Shown here in pieces: positions 36,960 to 46,602 of a stretch of DNA of 64,000 nt. The stretch is from contig CAWDDF010000011.1 in assembly GCA_963801035.1 (NCBI GenBank), positions 57,846 through 121,845 of the forward strand. The letters run 5' to 3'. Position numbers and translations under genes: made by a program. Each line of letters starts with the position of its first letter. Position 1 is the stretch's first letter. Below the pieces are notes generated by a model. That model made no database searches. It saw nothing but the letters and a program-made list of their open reading frames with translations, and was not told the DNA's origin. This DNA is from JACCZX01 sp963801035 (GTDB taxonomy: Bacteria > Pseudomonadota > Gammaproteobacteria > Burkholderiales > Burkholderiaceae_F).

Positions 36960-38024
36960 TTACGGTGGGCCAAGTCGCCGGGACCCGCTGGCACCATTAA
37001 CGTTCCAGCGAAGGTCTATCCGGCAAGCGGGATGATTGTTCACCTGGTCGAAACTCATGAGGTTTCCTCCAGCATAGATTTCCTGCTCGGCGGTTAGTTG
37101 CACTTTCGGTACGCTCAGGTCGATGGGAATTTGAGTGAGCGAAGCGACATTGGAAGAAATAAACAGGGCTGCGAGATCGGCAGCGACGCCTGGCATATGC
37201 GGGCAGGGACCACGTGGTACGCCGCTAATGTCTAACGCGTCTAAATAGTCGAAGTGCTCACCCGCATACATCGCCGCATACTTCGTCGGTGATGCGAGGG
37301 CCTCCCACAGTCCGTCAAGGTCTTCAAGTGCATTTCTCTTCGTCCACATGTAAAAACTCGGTACGGTGACTGTTCGGAGGAGCTCAAAGTTATCGGGGGG
37401 ATTCGTATGGTGGCCGCCCCAGCTGACCAAGGCACCAAATTCCGGATGGGCTGCGGCAACCGCCGCTGCCACGAGCGAGCCGTTGGAATGACCTGCCACA
37501 GTGATAGATGTGGACCGCTTGTCGACCCAATTTGACTCGCTCCACTCATTGCGAACCCAATCCAGGTCGCGCATTGCGGCTTGCACGGCAGCAGGGGAGG
37601 CTTGGATGTTGGGGTTGTGATTGGGCACGACTACAACATAGCCACAACGAGCGAGTGTGCTGGGCAATCGCCACCACCTTCGATGGAAGCCAACGATGGG
37701 ACGTCCTTGGCCATGCAAAAACAGCATAACCGGCCACCGTACGAGACACAGCTTGAGAATCGGTGGTGCTTTGAACTTGTAGGCCGGGTAGTAGATCATC
37801 ATGTCGCGCGGCGCTCCGTCTGCCGTAGACAGGTCATGGACCCCCCAGAACACCGGATGTGCGACGTCGGGTATCCACGTGACTGGACCCGACTCGGCAG
37901 GATCTGCAGGACACCCCGTAATGCTTTCGAAGAGAGCAGCGCATCCTTGTAGGCTCGCCAGGGCAGGTGCGGCTGCTAAGCCACCCAGCATCCGACGTCG
38001 GCGCGTATTACAGATGTGCTGCAT
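36960..38024 (-). CDS. Alpha/beta-hydrolase lipoprotein (esterase/lipase-like)
   Basis: 354 residues from ATG 38024 (frame open to GTG 38048). The N-terminus has RRRRMLGGLAAAPALASLQG followed by Cys, a combined Tat-like and lipobox signal, so export as a lipoprotein is likely. The hydrolase core shows VMLFLHGQGRPIVGFHRRWW (oxyanion segment), nucleophile elbow SITVAGHSNGSLVAAAVAAA (Ser in GHSNG), and a late His in AGEHFDYLDAL. Similar to dienelactone-hydrolase and lipase-like secreted esterases; substrate unknown. Confidence 0.75.
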   Translation of the reverse strand: MQHICNTRRRRMLGGLAAAPALASLQGCAALFESITGCPADPAESGPVTWIPDVAHPVFWGVHDLSTADGAPRDMMIYYPAYKFKAPPILKLCLVRWPVMLFLHGQGRPIVGFHRRWWRLPSTLARCGYVVVVPNHNPNIQASPAAVQAAMRDLDWVRNEWSESNWVDKRSTSITVAGHSNGSLVAAAVAAAHPEFGALVSWGGHHTNPPDNFELLRTVTVPSFYMWTKRNALEDLDGLWEALASPTKYAAMYAGEHFDYLDALDISGVPRGPCPHMPGVAADLAALFISSNVASLTQIPIDLSVPKVQLTAEQEIYAGGNLMSFDQVNNHPACRIDLRWNVNGASGSRRLGPP

Positions 38025-38112
38025 TCTTTGGAGTTGCTGCCACGTCACAGCAGGCGACGCTCTACGTAGACCCGCCTTCCATTAGAACTCAGATCGCACC
38101 GGTCTGGCCCTC

Positions 38113-38427
38113 TTACTGCTTGGCAATTCTGACTCGATCCAACTCATGGTGTCGCGCCGCCTTGTTTAGCCTCCACCATGCGACCAACGCTTCGAAGTCG
38201 CCGTCGAACCTCGTGCGCTTCAGCTCATCGGTAATCGCGATACACATCATTGCCTGATCCCCGCTGGCGGTTCCGTTGGTGCCGGCGTAGTCGCAAACCC
38301 AAAACGCTTTCTCCAGTTCAGAGGTCTTGTCGCGTGTATCCGTGGCCTGACGCGATAGGTCGTCGGCGTGTGCCGGTAGAAAAGCTATTGCTTGGGTCGC
38401 GAAAGCCGCGGCCAGTAGAGCTCGCAT
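38113..38427 (-). CDS. Hypothetical secreted protein
   Basis: 104 residues. Signal peptide MRALLAAAFATQAIAFLPAHA with AHA-D cleavage, then a small polar domain with two Cys (WVCDYAG and MMCIAITDELKRTRF) that may form a disulfide. No family recognised. Lies upstream of the hydrolase gene on the same strand, 64 bases apart, so co-transcription is possible. Confidence 0.65.
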   Translation of the reverse strand: MRALLAAAFATQAIAFLPAHADDLSRQATDTRDKTSELEKAFWVCDYAGTNGTASGDQAMMCIAITDELKRTRFDGDFEALVAWWRLNKAARHHELDRVRIAKQ

Positions 38428-38876
38428 ATCAACACCCCCAGCTAGTAAGAAATCGAGGGTGTCATTGGGACATACGAACTCGCGAGCCGAAACCGACTAG
38501 GTCGCAATGGATCTGCCGAATATTCCCAGGAGATAGTGGGACACGTGATAGGGGAAAGGGCGCGGGATGTTTACACCCGATACGTGTTCTAGCCGCCGGG
38601 CTTTTGACGTTTAAAGGGCATCGCATGGAAAAGCGAATTGTCGATTCCATCAGGACAAGCTTGCCGCGCGCAAAGCAAGCACACCCAATAGGACCGTAGC
38701 CCCAATCCAAGGGCGGAAGCAGCCCGGTTTCGCCGATCCGCGGGACTCTAGCCTCACGACGCGCGCTTAACTGCCGCCGAGAATACGCGCTAGTTCGCGC
38801 TTGATACGCCACGGTCCGCTGCATCCAGATACGCGCAGGTTCCGTATGTACGGTTGGTCATACGGATTGCAGAGCC
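38428..38876. other. 449-base intergenic region
   Basis: Between divergent genes. I see no supported ORF, RNA or repeat. Two promoters are expected here. Confidence 0.35.
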
Positions 38877-39329
38877 ATGTTAAGAAACTGTCTACCTGCT
38901 CGCCCCGCAGTAGTTGCGTACGCACTGGTCACGGTTCTCTTAATTGAGACCGCCTGTGCCATGCCGGCCCTGGACGACGACGTTGGGCTTAGGGTGACAG
39001 GCGATGCGTGCGCTGAAGGCGTAGTGTCCCGGCTCTACTTCGGGCAAATGACCCCGACCGGCGTAGTGACAGAGGCGCAGTGGCGCGCCTTCATTGTGGA
39101 ATCAGTCACGCCACGCTTTCCCTCAGGCTTTACCGAGCTGCAGGCCCGGGGGCGCTGGCGCGATGGCCGCGGAACGGTCGTCGACGAAGCCACGCGCATC
39201 GTAGAGATCGCACACGACGGCGCGTCAGTTTCCAACGCGCGCGTGCGCGTTGTCGCCGCCGACTACAAAAGCCGTTTCGCACAGCAGTCGGTGCTGATTA
39301 CTCAATTCGCCTCTTTCCAATGTTTCTGA
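38877..39329 (+). CDS. DUF3574 domain-containing secreted protein
   Basis: 150 residues. Signal peptide to about residue 28 (VTVLLIETACAMPA). The body follows the DUF3574 pattern: VSRLYFGQMTPTGVVTEAQW, VTPRFPSGFTELQARGRWRD, and YKSRFAQQSVLITQF. Function unknown. Its stop shares a base with the next ATG (TGATG), so the two genes are coupled. Confidence 0.8.
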   Translation: MLRNCLPARPAVVAYALVTVLLIETACAMPALDDDVGLRVTGDACAEGVVSRLYFGQMTPTGVVTEAQWRAFIVESVTPRFPSGFTELQARGRWRDGRGTVVDEATRIVEIAHDGASVSNARVRVVAADYKSRFAQQSVLITQFASFQCF

Positions 39330-40126
39330 TGACTCCGACACCTTCTATCGCGTCGTATACACGACAGCTAACGGCTGCCGATCTGCCGAAAGTTCTAGAA
39401 CTGCAGAAAACCGTCACAGCTGCGCTCCCTGCAGGGTACGTCATGCCTAGGACGGAAAGTGAACTTGTCCGCTACATGACTGGCATGCTCGGCGTTGCTT
39501 ACGGTGTCTTTGAAGGACACACGTTGGTCGCGAGCGCATTGCTTCGCATTCCGAGCGTTACGCATCCTAATGACCCATTAATGCCTTTCCCGATCGTGCC
39601 TGAGGAAGATTGGACGCTTCGTGCCGGTGGCTTGGCCAACACGATGGTGTTGCCCGCTACGCGGGGACGCGGATACCAGCGCGTCTTGGTCGAGGCTCGT
39701 GTGTCGCATGCGAAATCGGCGGGCATGAGGTGGGTCTACGCCGGCATTCACCTGCGAAATTCAGTCAGCTGGAGCAACTTGATTTCGACCGGAATGGCGA
39801 TCGTCGGAATGCGTACGGATTTTGGCTATCCACTGATCGGACTGCTGTGCAAGGCTGACGGTCGCCCCCTGGCGTTTGATATGGGTGATCGGATGTTGGT
39901 GGAGGAACACGAGACGTCGCAGCATCAGGGAGCGCTAGATGCCGGTTATGTTGGCGTGCAAACGGACTCGAGAGGGTTGGTGCTGTATTGCCGCTTGCGT
40001 GCACCAGACGATGCCCGCAGCATGGCGCTGCTGTATCGCAGAACCGCCGCGCCGACCGCGACGCTGATCGATAACCGCACTGCGACCACTGAGGACGACC
40101 GGGGGGACCGCACTATTGCTGGCTAA
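39329..40126 (+). CDS. GNAT-like N-acetyltransferase fold protein
   Basis: 265 residues from ATG 39329 (or ATG 39320). The first 170 residues look like a GNAT domain: RQLTAADLPKVLELQKTV, then LANTMVLPATRGRGYQRVLV, where RGRGYQ resembles the acetyl-CoA pyrophosphate loop, then VYAGIHLRNSVSWSNLISTG. The last 40 residues are a disordered Arg/Thr/Asp-rich tail. Substrate unknown; overlaps the DUF3574 gene. Confidence 0.65.
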   Translation: MTPTPSIASYTRQLTAADLPKVLELQKTVTAALPAGYVMPRTESELVRYMTGMLGVAYGVFEGHTLVASALLRIPSVTHPNDPLMPFPIVPEEDWTLRAGGLANTMVLPATRGRGYQRVLVEARVSHAKSAGMRWVYAGIHLRNSVSWSNLISTGMAIVGMRTDFGYPLIGLLCKADGRPLAFDMGDRMLVEEHETSQHQGALDAGYVGVQTDSRGLVLYCRLRAPDDARSMALLYRRTAAPTATLIDNRTATTEDDRGDRTIAG

Positions 40127-40231
40127 GGTGTGAGGGCTCTGGTCATGTCGTGTAGTGAGATAAGACCATTCTGCCCTCGAAAATGTGGCAAGTGCGAGCC
40201 AATACAGACCCCGCTCGGCGGCGCGCCGCCA

Positions 40232-40262
40232 CTGTCACGCTGCAAAGTCCGTTACTGGCCGA
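40232..40262. repeat. Dispersed repeat copy (ACTGGCCGAAAGCGG)
   Basis: GTCCGTTACTGGCCGAAAGC followed by GGTC resembles the element at 31564-31600 (TCCGCTACCGGCCAAAAGCG). Lies in the 215-base gap between the acetyltransferase-like gene and the binding-protein gene. Confidence 0.45.
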
Positions 40263-40341
40263 AAGCGGTCAACGATAGATGGCAAGCTAACGACCTAAGG
40301 CGGATACTGCACCGTAGGGAGAATTTCCGTGACGCGATGTC

Positions 40342-41529
40342 TTAGCGCTGGTTTACAACGAACGCTAACTCGCCGCCCCTGTTTGTAAATATGGATATTG
40401 GGGCATCGATCAGATCCCCGTTAGCGTCGAATCCGATCTGACCGGTTACTCCCGTCAGGGTGACTCTTCGCATCGCCCGTATCACTTTCTCGCGATCGGT
40501 GGTTCCCGCTGAAGCTATCGCGTGCGCAATCGCCTGAAGGGCGTCGTGTGCGTACGGCGCGTAGACGGTTGGATCTGTGCCGTAGCGCTTCTTAAACCGC
40601 ACTGCGAACTCACTTCCTTTCGGTAATGTCGATAACTCGATATCACCATTGGAGCAATACATCGGATTGGCGGCACTTTCTTTCGCAGCCGTGATGAACT
40701 GCTTGCTGCATGCGCCGTCACCCAACAGCAAATGTGTCTTGATGCCCAGTCCGTGCAACGCTGATGAAATCTGCGCCGCATGCAAGTCCATGCCGCCAAA
40801 GTACACAGCGTCCGGACCAATTGCCTTAATCATTGCAAGGGCCTGATCGATGTTCGGTACGGCTTCCGGTATCGCGCCCTGAAAAAGAACACGTACGCCG
40901 AGCAAGTCAGCGGCGTTAGCAAACGCCGACGTCAAAATGTCGCCATAGGTGGTGTCATCCGTGAGGACGGCGACTGTTTTGATACCCAGTGTGCGTGCTG
41001 CGTAAAAGGCCATTACCTCGGCCTGACGCCGGTCGTTCGCAACGACTCTGAAAGCGGTATCAAGCTTGAGCGCCGTATAAAGCGGATTGCTTGATGAAGG
41101 TGATATCTGCACGACACGCCCGGCTCCGTAGAGATGTGCAGCTGGAATTGAGCAACCAGAGTTCAGATGTCCTACGACGGCTACGGCGCCATCGCTAATC
41201 AAGCGTTGTGCAACCTCAACGGCTGTCCTCGGATCGGCTTTGTCATCCGCGACGATCAATTCCAACTTGATGCGGCGAGTGCCAACGCGGACGCCGCCGG
41301 AGGCGTTGATATCGTCGACCGCCATCTTTGCGCCCTGGACGATTCCTTGGCCTAGATGCTCGATGTCGCCGGATAGTGGAGCAGCAACACCGATCCGCAG
41401 TGTCTGTGCAAGCGCCAACGCGCTCGTACAGGCGAGTACCAGCAGCATGGCGAGCCGAGACGCGCAACGAAGCGAAATGGCGGTCATTTCCGCTTTGTGT
41501 GCACTATTGCGCCACATTGGTTGCCTCAT
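40342..41529 (-). CDS. Orphan HAAT-family ABC substrate-binding protein
   Basis: 395 residues from ATG 41529, chosen because GGAGAGG lies four bases upstream. Signal peptide ends near ACTSALALAQ. Peripla_BP_6 features: LRIGVAAPLSGDIEHLGQGI, VAVVGHLNSGCSIPAAHLYG, TVAVLTDDTTYGDILTSAFA, and PDAVYFGGMDLHAAQIS. No permease or ATPase genes adjoin it, so it must use a transporter encoded elsewhere or serve as a sensor domain. Confidence 0.85.
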   Translation of the reverse strand: MRQPMWRNSAHKAEMTAISLRCASRLAMLLVLACTSALALAQTLRIGVAAPLSGDIEHLGQGIVQGAKMAVDDINASGGVRVGTRRIKLELIVADDKADPRTAVEVAQRLISDGAVAVVGHLNSGCSIPAAHLYGAGRVVQISPSSSNPLYTALKLDTAFRVVANDRRQAEVMAFYAARTLGIKTVAVLTDDTTYGDILTSAFANAADLLGVRVLFQGAIPEAVPNIDQALAMIKAIGPDAVYFGGMDLHAAQISSALHGLGIKTHLLLGDGACSKQFITAAKESAANPMYCSNGDIELSTLPKGSEFAVRFKKRYGTDPTVYAPYAHDALQAIAHAIASAGTTDREKVIRAMRRVTLTGVTGQIGFDANGDLIDAPISIFTNRGGELAFVVNQR

Positions 41530-41735
41530 CTCACCTCTCCATTGCAGGCACACATATTCATAGGGCCGCACGTCTGCGTTGCGCGCTAAGTCTCGCATCG
41601 CATGCTTCGCCCGCCATGCGTAGCAGCAGCGTTACTCAGTAACCTGCGTGGTGAGAACCAGCCGCATAAGTGCAGCGAACCGAGGCAGGGACGAGCGATT
41701 CAAGTGCCCCGATTGTCAACGGTTAGCCATGCGAT

Positions 41736-41909
41736 CTAATGAACCTTCCGTTCGGCGGTTAACACGGTGCGCTGGTGTCCGTCGGCGACCATGGCATCAC
41801 CGGTCGCTAGGAAGTCGATGAATCCGCCAATCGATAGACTGACGGACAGCGCCGCGACCGCGAATACGAGTCGAAGGATCGGCGCCGTGTGGCTGAACTC
41901 GTGTTTCAT
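41736..41909 (-). CDS. Small hydrophobic protein divergent from the winged-helix ATPase regulator
   Basis: 57 residues. ATG 41909-41907 is preceded by AAGGAG with ideal spacing. Sequence begins MKHEFSHTAPILRLVFAVAA and continues through one membrane helix to about residue 35, then GDAMVADGHQRTVLTAERKV. Looks like a small exported or membrane protein. Its intergenic region (168 bases) is shared with the regulator on the other strand, which may control it. Confidence 0.65.
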   Translation of the reverse strand: MKHEFSHTAPILRLVFAVAALSVSLSIGGFIDFLATGDAMVADGHQRTVLTAERKVH

Positions 41910-42077
41910 AAGAATCTCCTTTGAGTTAGCGTCGATGTCGAAAAGTATTTGGACACGACGGACGCATCGTCAGCCTGAGAGGCGCTTCACGTCCTTGAGC
42001 CGGCCTTAAACGTTCTGAAACGACGCGATTCGATTGGCGTAGATTCGTCGCCGCCTCAACCAGCTAACGTCCACTTC

Positions 42078-44565
42078 TTGACACCCGCCTTTTCGTTTGG
42101 TCGCTTTGAGCTACGTCCCGCAAGCCGCGAGCTGCTAGAGGACGGTCGACCGGTGGCGCTCGGTGCGCGGGCCTTCGACGTGTTGCAGGTTTTAATCGAA
42201 CACCGCGAAGGGGCTCGTTACCAAGGACGAGTTGCTTGATCTTGCCTGGCCTGGCGTAGTGGTCGAAGAAAACAACCTGCAGGTTCAGATCAGCACGCTG
42301 CGGAAGATTCTCGGTCCGCTGGCAATCGCAACGATTCCCGGGCGCGGCTATCGTTTTACCGCTGATGAGGGATCAACTGCGGAAACAGCGCGTGTCGCTA
42401 CGCCTGACTTGCCGCGAAGCCACAGCGAACCGCCAGTACCTCATGACGCACTGTATGGTCGCCATGAAGACATACGGGTTGTGGGCAGCTTGCTGCGCAG
42501 CCATACCCACGTGTCGATCGTCGGCGCCGGCGGCATCGGTAAGACGCGACTCGCATTGGCAGTCGCCGACGCGCAACGTGAGCAGTTTCGCGACGGTGTG
42601 TTGTGGGTAGAGCTGGCGGCGTTAAGCGATGGCTCACTGGTTGTCGGAGCGATCGCGCAAGCACTCAACATACAGGCAACAGGTGAGCGCCCCGTCCTTG
42701 AAACCGTCGCCGCGCTGCTGCGTAAGCAGCAGTCGCTCCTGGTTCTCGATAACTGCGAGCACCTGCAAGACGCCGTGGTTGAGTGCGTTCAAGCCTTGTT
42801 ACACAATGCAGCGGCGCTGCACATACTGGTGACTAGTCAGGAGGCGCTGCACACACCGCACGAGCAGGTTTATCGATTGGGCGGTCTTGCCATAGACAGC
42901 ACGGACGCGAATCCGGCTGCGGCAGTTGAGCTGTTCATCGCGCGAGCAAAAGCCGCGGACCCGCGTCTGTCGCTAAACGCAGCGGCTATTGCAACGAGCG
43001 CCGACATCTGCCGCCAGCTCGACGGCATACCACTTGCGATCGAGTTGGCGGCGGCACGTGTGCGCTTGCTTGGTATCGAAGGCTTGAGGGCGCGCCTTGA
43101 CGAGCGCTTTAACGTTCTTACCGGCGGCACACGTGCAGTTCTGCGCCATCAAACACTGCGCGCTGCACTCGAATGGAGTCACAGCTTGCTTACGCGGGAC
43201 GAGCAGACCTTGTTCCGCCGGCTCGGCGTATTCGTCGGTGGTTTCACGCTCGAGCTCGCGCAGGATGTGGCGGCCGACGACCGGATCGATCGCTGGACGG
43301 TGCTCGATCTGCTCGGTCATCTGGTCGACAAATCGCTAGTGGTCGCCGACGGCGACGAATTGCCGCGCTACCGCCTGCTCGAAACAATGCGCGCGCTTGC
43401 GCTGGAAAAGCTCGCGTCGGCACAAGAGAGTTCAACGCTGTTGCGACGCCACGCAGAAGCGATGCTTGCGCTTGTTTGGCCGCTCGATGACAAGTGGTCA
43501 TCGTCCACTCCCAGAGCCGAGGTGACCCGACACAGCGCAGAACTTGACAATCTGCGGGCTGCGTTCGACTGGGCCGACTCGTCGGCAAGCGACCGCAAGC
43601 TCGCTTGCGCGTTGATCAGCAGCAGTGCACGCATCTGGATCGACCGTGCGATGTTGAACGAGGGCATCGAGCGCGCGTTGCGGCTGCAGCCGTTACCAGA
43701 CGGACTGGAACTCGAGATTGAAGCCCGCTATTACTCGCTGCTTGGGAAATTGGGCTACTTGTCCGTTCGGCGCGAGTGCTTCGATGCGGCGCTGCGCGCG
43801 GCGGAGCTATACAGTCGACTAGGCAATACATCGCGGCGCGCCGACGCGCTCATTTTTGCGGCGTTGATCGGCTTGAGGCTCGGCCAAGCGCAACAGAGCG
43901 CCGATGCCATCGCCGAAGCTGAAACACTGATCGGTCCGCACGGGCCGCCGCAACAAGCTGCATCATTGGCGGTGGCCAAGTCTGATCAGCACATGTCGCT
44001 CGGCCAGTATGAACAAGCGGCGGAAAGTGCTCGCCAGCAAGCGACGTTCAGCCGCCAGAGTGGTGATGAGGTCGGTGTTCATCTCGCGTTAATCCATGCG
44101 GCATGGTGTGGGTGCGGACTCGGTCGCTACGACTCGGCCATTGCGCAGCTGCGGACAGGCCTCGAAGCGCTAAAAAAGGCCAAATCTTTGGTTGTCGATC
44201 ACGCGTACGGTTATCTTGCCAGCGCTCACGCTCTGCGTGGCGATCGTGGCGAAGCGCTGGAGTGCGGCCGTATGGCGGTTGCTCATATGCAGCGCACGTC
44301 AAACTTGGCCGGGCTTTCGCTGTTCATGGCGTTGGTTCACGCGCGCCACGGCGCCGAAAGTCGAGCCGCCAACCTCATCGGCTATGTCGATGCCGAATGC
44401 CGCCACACCGGCCGAGTTCTTTGGCCGCTATATACGCAGGTTCGCGACGAGGTCCTGATGCGAGCACGCGATGCACTCGGATCAACTGAAGTCGACCGTC
44501 AAAAGGCCGCGGGTGCGAGGTTGACCGACGAGCAGGTGATCGAAACAATGCTCGACGCAACATAA
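42078..44565 (+). CDS. Winged-helix transcriptional regulator with NB-ARC/AAA-type ATPase and TPR-like C-terminus, one frameshift
   Basis: About 828 residues from TTG 42078. The N-terminal OmpR-type DNA-binding domain reads FSFGRFELRPASRELLEDGR, VALGARAFDVLQVLIEHRE. One extra G near 42214 breaks it; LVTKDELLDLAWPGVVVEEN, NLQVQISTLRKILG continue in the next frame. An ATPase follows: Walker A SIVGAGGIGKTRLALAVAD, Walker B SLLVLDNCEHLQDA, sensor LHILVTSQEALHTP, and a winged lid after DGIPLAIELAAARV. The last 350 residues are helical repeats. This STAND-type architecture usually acts as a signal-gated transcription switch. Divergent from the small gene at 41736. Confidence 0.85.
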
Positions 44566-44641
44566 GCCGGATCAATTACTCGTCGCTGCGCTGGTCGACC
44601 GCCACTCACCCGAGCGTTGAAGCCCGCGTTGGTATTTGTCG

Positions 44642-44710
44642 CGTCCGCTTTTGGAAGCCTCAGACGGCGGCTAAGGGTCGTTAGCTGTCAGCAGCGTTGG
44701 TTTGCTTACG
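44642..44710. repeat. Dispersed intergenic repeat, copy A
   Basis: A unit of about 70 bases running from CGTCCGCTTTTGG to CTAAGGGTCGTTAGCTGTCA and GCAGCGTTGGTTTGCTTAC. It is shared with 46510-46579 at roughly 85 percent over the last 40 bases (by eye). Both copies lie in non-coding gaps. Confidence 0.6.
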
Positions 44711-44848
44711 GTCAAAAGGGGACTTTAAGAGAACGCTGTCTAGCGTACCTTCTCAGACATGTTTCTCATTGAAGCTTCCGCCGCCAGCGTCCTGAGGCAA
44801 GTGCCAACGCGGCCTCCATCGCTGCCTTCGTGACGAGCGGGTCCGACG

Positions 44849-45856
44849 CTAAGAGCGACTTACCCGCTTGCGAGGACGTGAGCTATGAGTTGACTGGACG
44901 GTTCGTTGTCTTGCCTGCCGCGGTCGCGCGAGTGTCAACTCGCTGTCTCGCTTAACTTCGCTTCGAAGCCAGGCGACGAACGCCCGCGTCGCATCGCTGG
45001 CTATCGTGTTGGGTCTGGTCACAATGTAGAAGCTTCCCAAGTTCGCCGCCAAGTCAGAGCTGAAAGGTGCGCATAGCGTTCCGGCTGCCAGATGCCGTGC
45101 GAGATGCGGCCGCGCGCCCATCGCGATCCCCGCGCCATCGATTGCTGCCGGGATGACGTGGTCGTACTGCGAGAAGCGCAGCGTACTTACGGGCTTTACC
45201 GCAGCGATCTTCATCGCGCTGAACCAGACGTCCCACTCCGACCACGGACGTCCGTCGAGCATCCTCTCGACTTCGAGCCTCACATGATTTGCAAGATCGG
45301 CAGGGCATTTGAGCGGACGTGCAACATTGTTTACGAGTGTGGGTGAGCACACTGGAAAGATGTCGCTGTCGAACAGCCGCTCGCCATTTGGTATATCTGA
45401 CCCCTTAAGCACGATACGGATTCCGATATCGAGCTGCTCTCGCTCGAGGTCAAGCTTGTCGTTGCTCGCGACCATTCGCACGCTGATGTCGGGATGCAGG
45501 CGATTAAACCCTGGCAGCTTTGGCGCCAACCAAAGTGAGGCGAGTGCCGTGGTGGTGGTGACTGCCACGGTCTGGCCAGACGCGGCAATTCGTTGTGCAG
45601 CCGCATCGAGCAACGCGAGCGCCTCGTCCGTCGCGCGATAGAGCTCTTCGCCAGCGTGGGTCAATTGAAGGGCGCGGTGAACGCGGCGAAAGAGCGGCTT
45701 GCCAATTTGCTCTTCGAGCGTTTTGATCTCGCGGCTGATCGCTGATTGCGTCACAAACAGGTCCTGCGCCGCGCGAGTAAAGCTTAGATGGCGCGCCGCA
45801 GAGCGGAACCCACGCAGCAAATCAAGCGACAGACGAGGTTCCCGTTTTCGATTCAT
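44849..45856 (-). CDS. LysR-family transcriptional regulator (GcvA-like)
   Basis: 335 residues. N-terminal helix-turn-helix: LLRGFRSAARHLSFTRAAQD, LFVTQSAISREIKTLEEQIG. The effector-binding domain follows with LASLWLAPKLPGFNRLHPDI and the GIRIVLKGSD segment typical of GcvA/AmpR relatives. The C-terminal 35 residues are Arg/Ser-rich and may be a readthrough extension of the domain. Target unknown; the gene at 45989 is divergent and a candidate. Confidence 0.87.
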   Translation of the reverse strand: MNRKREPRLSLDLLRGFRSAARHLSFTRAAQDLFVTQSAISREIKTLEEQIGKPLFRRVHRALQLTHAGEELYRATDEALALLDAAAQRIAASGQTVAVTTTTALASLWLAPKLPGFNRLHPDISVRMVASNDKLDLEREQLDIGIRIVLKGSDIPNGERLFDSDIFPVCSPTLVNNVARPLKCPADLANHVRLEVERMLDGRPWSEWDVWFSAMKIAAVKPVSTLRFSQYDHVIPAAIDGAGIAMGARPHLARHLAAGTLCAPFSSDLAANLGSFYIVTRPNTIASDATRAFVAWLRSEVKRDSELTLARPRQARQRTVQSTHSSRPRKRVSRS

Positions 45857-45988
45857 TCGTTCAGCTCATGCCTGCGATGAAAAAGCATCGTTTGAGTTGT
45901 ATGGCAAGCGGCGCGAACAATGCGCTCAGATTAGATCATCGATGCGTCCACATGGGGTGGGCTTGCAGAGATGGTCGAGGGAGACGAG

Positions 45989-46420
45989 ATGAAAAACGAC
46001 TCGAGTGTTCGCCGGACGATGCAGCTAGTAGCCGCAACAACAGCGCTGTGGCTGGCCACTACAGGGGCCTTAGCAGCGGAGGTACCGGTCGTCAGCGTCG
46101 CAGTCTTTGCCGACCATTACGTTCTGGGTGGACGGTACATCGATGATCTCGATAGGCTTGAAGATGCAGTTGCAGAGATGCGCCCGCGTGGAGTGCGGCT
46201 TGAAGCGTGCGGCGAAGGCGCCTCGCGCGCACTGCGCGCCGCCACCCACCGTTTTCGCAACTTCTATCTGGATCTGCGTACAGCCGGAATCGATGACACA
46301 GCTTGCCAGCCCGCAACCATCGCTCGCGCCGTGCCGGTCAGTCAACGCTTTGGGCAACGGCCGTTTGGCATTTATGACGAGGCCGTCGACCGCTGGTGGA
46401 GCACGTTGAGCATGCCCTGA
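45989..46420 (+). CDS. Hypothetical secreted protein
   Basis: 143 residues from ATG 45989, with GGGAGACGAG upstream. Signal peptide to about ATTGALAAE. The mature part begins VPVVSVAVFADHYVLGGRYI, has two Cys (RLEACGEGASRALRAATHRF and DDTACQPATIARAVP) and no family I recognise. Divergent from the LysR gene, spacing 132 bases. Confidence 0.65.
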   Translation: MKNDSSVRRTMQLVAATTALWLATTGALAAEVPVVSVAVFADHYVLGGRYIDDLDRLEDAVAEMRPRGVRLEACGEGASRALRAATHRFRNFYLDLRTAGIDDTACQPATIARAVPVSQRFGQRPFGIYDEAVDRWWSTLSMP

Positions 46421-46509
46421 TGCGATGCTCGCAACATTGCCTTGGAGAGCTCACGCCCTACAAGCGCGGCTCCCTTAAACCTTAGGTGGCTGCTTCGCAG
46501 TGTTGTTCG

Positions 46510-46579
46510 ACGTCCGCTATTCGGCGACCCGAATGTCTGCTAGGGGTCGTTAGCCCGTCAGCAGCGTTGGTCCGCTTAC
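46510..46579. repeat. Dispersed intergenic repeat, copy B
   Basis: Second copy of the 70-base unit at 44642-44710: CGTCCGCTATTCGG, then CTAGGGGTCGTTAGCCCGTC and AGCAGCGTTGGTCCGCTTAC. Lies in the gap between two convergent genes. Confidence 0.6.
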
Positions 46580-46602
46580 TCCCAAGTAACGGACGACCGG
46601 AG

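Noticed and set aside
41690..41760. Possible extra attC around GTTAGCC
   Set aside because: The core does not fit GTTRRRY and no pairing RYYYAAC arm with a palindrome was found. The same holds for GGTCGTTAGC at 44680 and 46550.
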